From NCBI RefSeq assembly GCF_900169275.1, contig NZ_FXZC01000001.1, forward strand, positions 310,001-374,000: a DNA stretch of 64,000 nt, written 5' to 3'. The notes under the pieces are model-generated. The model searched no databases. It had not been told where the DNA came from and worked only from the letters and a program-made list of their open reading frames with translations. Each line of letters begins with the position of its first letter. The stretch's first letter is position 1. The DNA is from Brevibacterium casei CIP 102111 (lineage in GTDB: Bacteria > Actinomycetota > Actinomycetes > Actinomycetales > Brevibacteriaceae). Both the position numbers and the translations under genes were made by a program. This document shows, piece after piece, positions 59,625 through 64,000 of this stretch.

Positions 59625-61949
59625 ATGTACGTCGATGTGCGCGACGCAGGTTCGCCCCGCCGAGGTGGAGGTCTGGAGAAGATGGACGCGATTGCCGACT
59701 CCGGTCAGGACGAAGGGTCCGACCGGACGACTGCGGACTTCGCCGCCGCCCTCGGGCTCGACGACGAGGCCTTCGCCGCCGCGCTCCTCTCCGCCAGCGG
59801 CGGCGACCTCGTCCTCGGGCGCACCGCGGCCCTGGCGGCGGCGAACGCGGACTTCGCGGTCGACCTCAGCTCGCGCAGCTTCGCCGACTACGTCGCCGCC
59901 CTGGCTCCCGCGCCGGCGCTCGATCTGAGCACGGCCGATGTCTGGGTCGCCACGGTGCTCGCGCACCTGGGCTCCTTCACGGAGCAGACCGCGCTGCTCG
60001 CGCTCTCCTCCGCTCCCGCGAGCGTCGAGCCCGAGCTCTGGGACGCCGAGGGGGTGCTCATGCGCCTGCGCATGGCCGGCGTCATCGCCGCCGACGGGGA
60101 GTCCGACGGCAGGCGGTACCTCCGCGTGCCGCCGCTGCTCGCCGCATCCTTCCGCCGCGCGCTCGATCCCGCCGAGGAGGCCGGCCTCATCAGCCGGCTC
60201 GTGACCGTGCTCAACGACCACCTCGAGGGCACCGAGGCGATCGAACCGGCGATCCTCTCCGACGTCCTCACCCTCGCCCGCCGGGCGGGGCTCTGGCACG
60301 AACTCGTCCGCCTCTCGGAATCGATCGGGCTGCCGATGTTCCTCCTCACCCCCGCCTCCGCGTCCACGGCCTTCGCCGGGATGCCCGCCGAGGCGCTCCG
60401 TGCGGAACCCGAGCTCGGCCTCCTCTCGCGGCTGACCGAGGACGTCCTCAGCCGCCTCGGCGGGGGAGTCGGCGACCGCCCCGGCGGGGCCATCGGGGAG
60501 GAGGAGCTGCGCGACGCCGTCACCGCCGAGACCAGGCAGGGGCGGATGCGTGAGCTCTTCGTCGCCGCTGGGTCGGCTCCGCAGGTGCCCGGAGCAGATG
60601 ATGGGGGCTCGCCGGGGGAGGGGCCGCCGGACTCCGCCCGGGGCGGCGCTGCGGCGGCGACGCCGTTCGAGACGATCCGGGCGATCACCGAGCTCGCGGC
60701 GGCCGGGCGGCATGCCGAGGCCGTCGATCTCGGACTCTCCGCCCGGGTGCGCCCGGGCGCGAAGCGCGCACAGCTGACCATCCGCCTGCTCACGGCGATC
60801 AGCGCCGTCCACGACAGTCGGCTGTCGAAGGCGCTGGCGATCCTCCACGAGGTCGAGGACCAGGCCGGCGCCCGGCACGTCGACGGGGACTTCCTTCTGC
60901 CGGCGGCTCTCGCGTGGTCGGCGCTCGCCGCGGCCACGGGCGCCGACCACGAACGCGCGGACCGGCTCCTCACCCGGCTCGCCGGACAGGCTCCGACGCT
61001 CGTCGACGACATGGTCCATCCGGCGTGGAGCGCGGCCGCTGCGGTGCGTGCCCTCGACCGCCTCGACCTCGAGCGCGCCCGGAGGAACATCGACGATCTC
61101 GCAGCGAGCCCGCAGGACTGGGGGCTGCACGCCGTCGTTCCCGTGCTCGGGCGGATGCTTGCCGTGCTCGCGGCGACGACGGAGTCGGCGCTGCTCTTCG
61201 CCAACGACGACGTCGAGTCCCACGGAGACTTCCCGATCCCCTCGGCGACGGAGAGGGACCTGCTCTGTGCCAGCCGCAGCCTCATCTTCATCGCCCTCGG
61301 CCAGCTGCGATGGGCGGAGCTCGAACTCGACCAGATGTCGTCGGACTCCGCGATCAGGGTGGTCCAGAGCGTGCGCGTCGAACTCGTCGCCGGTCGCGTC
61401 GAGAACGCGATCGCGCTCGCCGACACTTGGTTCTACCACCGGATGCTCACCCCCTCCGGTCGTGCCGAGCTCGCCGCGATCAAGGCGGCAGCGCTGAGCA
61501 GGCTGGGGCGTGACGCCGAGGCGGTGGCTGAGCTGCGCACGGCCATCGGACTCTCCGCGTGGGTGAGTTCTCTGCTGCCCCTGGCGCTGCTGCCGTGGCA
61601 GGACCGGATGAGGCTGCTCGACCTCAGCGCCGAGGACCCGGCGTGGGACGGGGCGCTCGAGACCTTCTCCGGCGACTTCGCGACCCGTCACGCCCTCTTC
61701 GCACGGCTGCGGGAGGTCGGGACGATCACCGTGAGCGAGACGTCGATGCCGCAGCTGAGCGACCCCGAGACGCGGCTGCTCACCCTGCTCGCGTCCGGGC
61801 TGACGATCGCCGAGATCTCGACCGAGCTCCATCAGGTGCCGGGAACGGTGAAGAACCGCCTCTCCGCCCTCTACCGGAAGTTCGGGGTCTCGAGTCGCGC
61901 CGAGGTCGTCGCCCGGGCGAGCTCACTCGGGTTCGTCACCCCGAGCTGA
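59625..61949 (+). CDS. LuxR-type regulator 4, TPR-like and lacking a P-loop
   Basis: A 774-residue regulator. The C-terminus is a LuxR HTH (LSDPETRLLTLLASGLTIAEISTELHQVPGTVKNRLSALYRKFG, about 700-755). Residues 50-700 contain winged-helix-like and TPR-like helical sequence, but I find no Walker A or B motif, so the ATPase core of LAL proteins seems absent. A Gly/Ser/Pro-rich linker lies near 320-350. ATG 59625 has GAGAGGG 6 nt upstream; the open frame above it is not protein-like. It is divergent from the FemAB/flippase pair and is the fourth regulator of this class flanking the glycan locus. Confidence 0.85.
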   Translation: MYVDVRDAGSPRRGGGLEKMDAIADSGQDEGSDRTTADFAAALGLDDEAFAAALLSASGGDLVLGRTAALAAANADFAVDLSSRSFADYVAALAPAPALDLSTADVWVATVLAHLGSFTEQTALLALSSAPASVEPELWDAEGVLMRLRMAGVIAADGESDGRRYLRVPPLLAASFRRALDPAEEAGLISRLVTVLNDHLEGTEAIEPAILSDVLTLARRAGLWHELVRLSESIGLPMFLLTPASASTAFAGMPAEALRAEPELGLLSRLTEDVLSRLGGGVGDRPGGAIGEEELRDAVTAETRQGRMRELFVAAGSAPQVPGADDGGSPGEGPPDSARGGAAAATPFETIRAITELAAAGRHAEAVDLGLSARVRPGAKRAQLTIRLLTAISAVHDSRLSKALAILHEVEDQAGARHVDGDFLLPAALAWSALAAATGADHERADRLLTRLAGQAPTLVDDMVHPAWSAAAAVRALDRLDLERARRNIDDLAASPQDWGLHAVVPVLGRMLAVLAATTESALLFANDDVESHGDFPIPSATERDLLCASRSLIFIALGQLRWAELELDQMSSDSAIRVVQSVRVELVAGRVENAIALADTWFYHRMLTPSGRAELAAIKAAALSRLGRDAEAVAELRTAIGLSAWVSSLLPLALLPWQDRMRLLDLSAEDPAWDGALETFSGDFATRHALFARLREVGTITVSETSMPQLSDPETRLLTLLASGLTIAEISTELHQVPGTVKNRLSALYRKFGVSSRAEVVARASSLGFVTPS

Positions 61950-61950
61950 G

Positions 61951-63657
61951 CTACGCCGTGATGAGGCTGCGGCGGCGGAAGCCCGCCGCCCCGATGACCG
62001 TGAGGACGACGGCGGCCACGGTGAGCCAGGCCATCGCGAGCGGTTCGAGATCGACCGAGGGGTACTGGCCGATGTGGACGAACAGCGAGAGGTCGAGGAT
62101 CGCCTCGTCGAGGTCGAGCATCCCGCCGAAGAGAGCGAGCACGGCACCGAGGGCGAAGACGACCCACACGACGCCCTGCAGCCGCGGGATGATGCCGTAG
62201 AGGGCGAAGACGATCCCTGCGAGCACCCACACGGCCGGGGTCTGTGCGACATGGCCGACGAACGATGGCCAGAGGAGGTCCCAGTCACCGGTCGAGGCCG
62301 CGGCCCCGACACCCTCACCGAGGCCGGCGAGGCCCATGAGCAGCAGCGCGCCGAGGAAGGTCACCGCCGCCCACGCGAGCATCCAGCCGGGACGGCTGAC
62401 CGCGGTCGCGAGCACGGGCTCGGTGCGGTAGGCCTGCTCCTCGCTGCGCAGCCCGGAGGCGGAGAGGATCGCGAAGACGGCGACGATGATCGTGAAGTAG
62501 AGCGCCATGTACCCGAGGTAGCCGTCGACGATGCCGTCGGCCCCGCCCATGATCGCGAGGATCTCCGGCGGCATGCCCTCGGCGCCCTCGGCCATCGGCG
62601 AAGTGAACGAGCCGAAGACGACGCCCATGATGAGGATGCCCACCGACCACCAGATGAGGCTCGAGCGCTGCAGACGCAGGGCGAGGGCGAACGGCGAGCT
62701 CAGCGCCGTCGAGGCCTCCGACCGCCCGAGGCGATCGGGAAGGATGCCGGCGGCGAGGTCGCGCCGCGACTGGAGGGTGAGCGCGAGGGCGACGAGGAGG
62801 ACGAAGAACCCTGCGCTCAGCCACAGCGGCCACCACCGGTCGAGGGTGAATGGCGCGGTCTGCTGTGCCCAGCCGAGCGGGGACAGCCACGAGAGCCAGT
62901 CGAGGTCCCCGTCCTGGACGGCGGACATGTCGCCGAGGCCGCGGACGATGAAGAACGCGGCGAGGACGGCCCCGGCGATCCCCGAGCTGGCCCGGGCGAA
63001 CGCGGAGAGCTGCGCGGTCACTGCCGCGACACCGGCGAAGACGACGCCGACGGAGCCGACGCTGACGCCGAAGAGCAGCGCCGAGGAGAACGGGCGCGGC
63101 TCGGCCTGCGAGAAGTAGAACGCCACGGCCATGCCGAGGCTCGTCAGAGCGCTCATGAGCACGGCGAGGACGAGGGCGGCGATGAGCTGCGTGTGCCGTC
63201 CGGTGACGTTGGCGCGGATGAGCTCGGCACGTCCCGTCTGCTCTTCGCTGCGGGTGTGACGGGAGATCGTGAGGATCCCCATGAGGGCCGCGCCGAGCAT
63301 GAGGAAGACGCCGTACATGCCGACGACGAACCGCGGCACCGTGATGTCGTCGAAGCCGTAGCCGGGGCCGGTGATGATGCCCATAACGGGGTTCTGCGCG
63401 AAGACCATCATCGACTCGAGGGACGATCCCTCGAGGACGACGGCGATGGCATTGGCGAAGTACGCGGTCATCACGGTGAGACCGAGCACCCACAGGGGAA
63501 GGCGGAGGCGGTCGCGACGGAGCATGAAGCGCAGCATCGTGCCCAGGCCCGAGAGGTTCGAGCCCGACTCGGCACGGTGGGCCGGATGGTCGCGGTGCGC
63601 AGGCGCGCGTTGGCCCGCACGAGGGTCGTCGGCGGCGAGCAGACGAGTGGTGGTCAT
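61951..63657 (-). CDS. ABC transporter permease (ABC-2, polyketide-antibiotic exporter type)
   Basis: A 568-residue membrane protein with about 12 hydrophobic segments in two repeats of six. LRFMLRRDRLRLPLWVLGLTVMTAYFANAI and SRHTRSEEQTGRAELIRANVTGRHTQ are typical of actinobacterial antibiotic-exporter permeases (tetronasin-resistance TnrB-like). It forms an exporter with the ATPase encoded just upstream. ATG 63657 has GGAGGAG and overlaps the ATPase stop (ATGA). It is convergent with regulator 4, with 1 base between the stops. Substrate unknown. Confidence 0.85.
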   Translation of the reverse strand: MTTTRLLAADDPRAGQRAPAHRDHPAHRAESGSNLSGLGTMLRFMLRRDRLRLPLWVLGLTVMTAYFANAIAVVLEGSSLESMMVFAQNPVMGIITGPGYGFDDITVPRFVVGMYGVFLMLGAALMGILTISRHTRSEEQTGRAELIRANVTGRHTQLIAALVLAVLMSALTSLGMAVAFYFSQAEPRPFSSALLFGVSVGSVGVVFAGVAAVTAQLSAFARASSGIAGAVLAAFFIVRGLGDMSAVQDGDLDWLSWLSPLGWAQQTAPFTLDRWWPLWLSAGFFVLLVALALTLQSRRDLAAGILPDRLGRSEASTALSSPFALALRLQRSSLIWWSVGILIMGVVFGSFTSPMAEGAEGMPPEILAIMGGADGIVDGYLGYMALYFTIIVAVFAILSASGLRSEEQAYRTEPVLATAVSRPGWMLAWAAVTFLGALLLMGLAGLGEGVGAAASTGDWDLLWPSFVGHVAQTPAVWVLAGIVFALYGIIPRLQGVVWVVFALGAVLALFGGMLDLDEAILDLSLFVHIGQYPSVDLEPLAMAWLTVAAVVLTVIGAAGFRRRSLITA

Positions 63658-64000
63658 GACTCCTCCGTTCCGTAGTGGCGCAGCAGCAGCTGCTCGAGCG
63701 TCGGCGGGGTGGCCGTGAGCGACTCGATGTCGTGGTCGCCGAGCGCCCGCATGATGCCGGGCAGCTGCGCGGTGTCGGCGCTGAAGTGCAGCCGGCGTCC
63801 CTCGCGGACGAGGTCGTGGACGCCGGACATCCTCGTCAGCTCGGGGATGTCCTTGACGACCTGCACGGTCACCGTCGTGCGCGAGAGGTGCCGGAGGTCG
63901 GCGAGCGCACCGCTCTCGACGATCCTGCCCGCCCGGATGATCGAGACCCGGTCGGCGAGCGCCTCGACCTGGGCGAGGATGTGGCTCGAGAGGAGCACGG
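63654..64000 (-). CDS. ABC transporter ATP-binding protein, C-terminal part (runs off window)
   Basis: Only the last 115 residues are in the window. LLSSHILAQVEALADRVSIIRAGRIVESG contains the H-loop His of an ABC ATPase, followed by a C-terminal domain found in drug-exporter ATPases (DrrA-like). The Walker A and B motifs and the start lie beyond base 64000. It overlaps the permease start by 4 bases, so both are one operon. Confidence 0.88.
   Translation of the reverse strand, partial: VLLSSHILAQVEALADRVSIIRAGRIVESGALADLRHLSRTTVTVQVVKDIPELTRMSGVHDLVREGRRLHFSADTAQLPGIMRALGDHDIESLTATPPTLEQLLLRHYGTEES

Noticed and set aside
59427-61832. 801-codon minus-strand frame opposite LuxR regulator 4
   Set aside because: Antisense artefact of high GC; Arg/Glu/Gly-biased and without domains.

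Overview
The window looks like a chromosomal segment of a high-GC actinobacterium, most likely Brevibacterium or a close relative in the Micrococcales (inference from gene content, no 16S present). Supporting signs are the very high GC, frequent GTG starts, an HNH/DUF222 endonuclease, ClpB behind a HAIR-type HspR operator, DUF5926, DUF6286 and Asp23 families, and several probable leaderless starts (a TANNNT box about 6-8 nt before the start codon). I see no rRNA, tRNA, CRISPR array, transposase or phage gene.

Layout. 1-9.8 kb: HNH/DUF222 protein, MFS exporter, enoyl-CoA hydratase, Nudix hydrolase, cardiolipin synthase, a YtxH-like protein with a Gly/Ser/Thr repeat tail, agmatine deiminase and a class III CoA-transferase. 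10-12 kb: a DUF5819/HTTM membrane pair. 12.2-14.9 kb: clpB. 15.5-22.8 kb: a sugar epimerase-like SDR lacking the usual catalytic Lys, then a leftward operon (GT2, prephenate dehydratase, FAD dehydrogenase), DUF5926, a RelA/SpoT-like ppGpp synthetase and exonuclease III. 22.8-26.1 kb: thioesterase, SDR, a structured intergenic region with a candidate small RNA, and a monoglyceride-lipase-like hydrolase.

26.3-30.5 kb is an Asp23 (alkaline shock) module: a leftward operon of Asp23, DUF2273, a second Asp23, DUF6286 and an AmaP-like anchor, facing a rightward operon of a sigma factor and two further Asp23-like soluble proteins in the position where an anti-sigma factor is usually found. 30.6-34.6 kb: pyrE, an ABC exporter whose ATPase has changes in every catalytic motif, and a TrmH-type methyltransferase. 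35-37.3 kb: two acyl-CoA dehydrogenases, probably a heteromeric pair.

37.6-62 kb is the largest unit. Three consecutive giant STAND/LuxR regulators lead into an exopolysaccharide or surface-glycan locus: PglF/CapD-type 4,6-dehydratase, FemAB-like transferase, phosphoglycosyltransferase with a GNAT-like tail, DegT aminotransferase, Wzz/tyrosine kinase, GT4, GT2, low-Mr tyrosine phosphatase, EpsG-type polymerase, then a convergent flippase and a second FemAB-like protein, and finally a fourth LuxR regulator that lacks a P-loop. The dehydratase, aminotransferase, acyltransferase and phosphoglycosyltransferase together predict a bacillosamine-like first sugar on undecaprenyl phosphate. A cluster of five TCGAGT-core sites lies upstream of the third LuxR gene. 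The window ends in an ABC-2 type exporter whose ATPase gene runs off the edge.

The most promising undescribed elements are the four-hairpin RNA near 24.65-24.77 kb, the Asp23/sigma module, the regulator array with graded loss of ATPase motifs and its TCGAGTAG site cluster, and the degenerate ABC ATPase.
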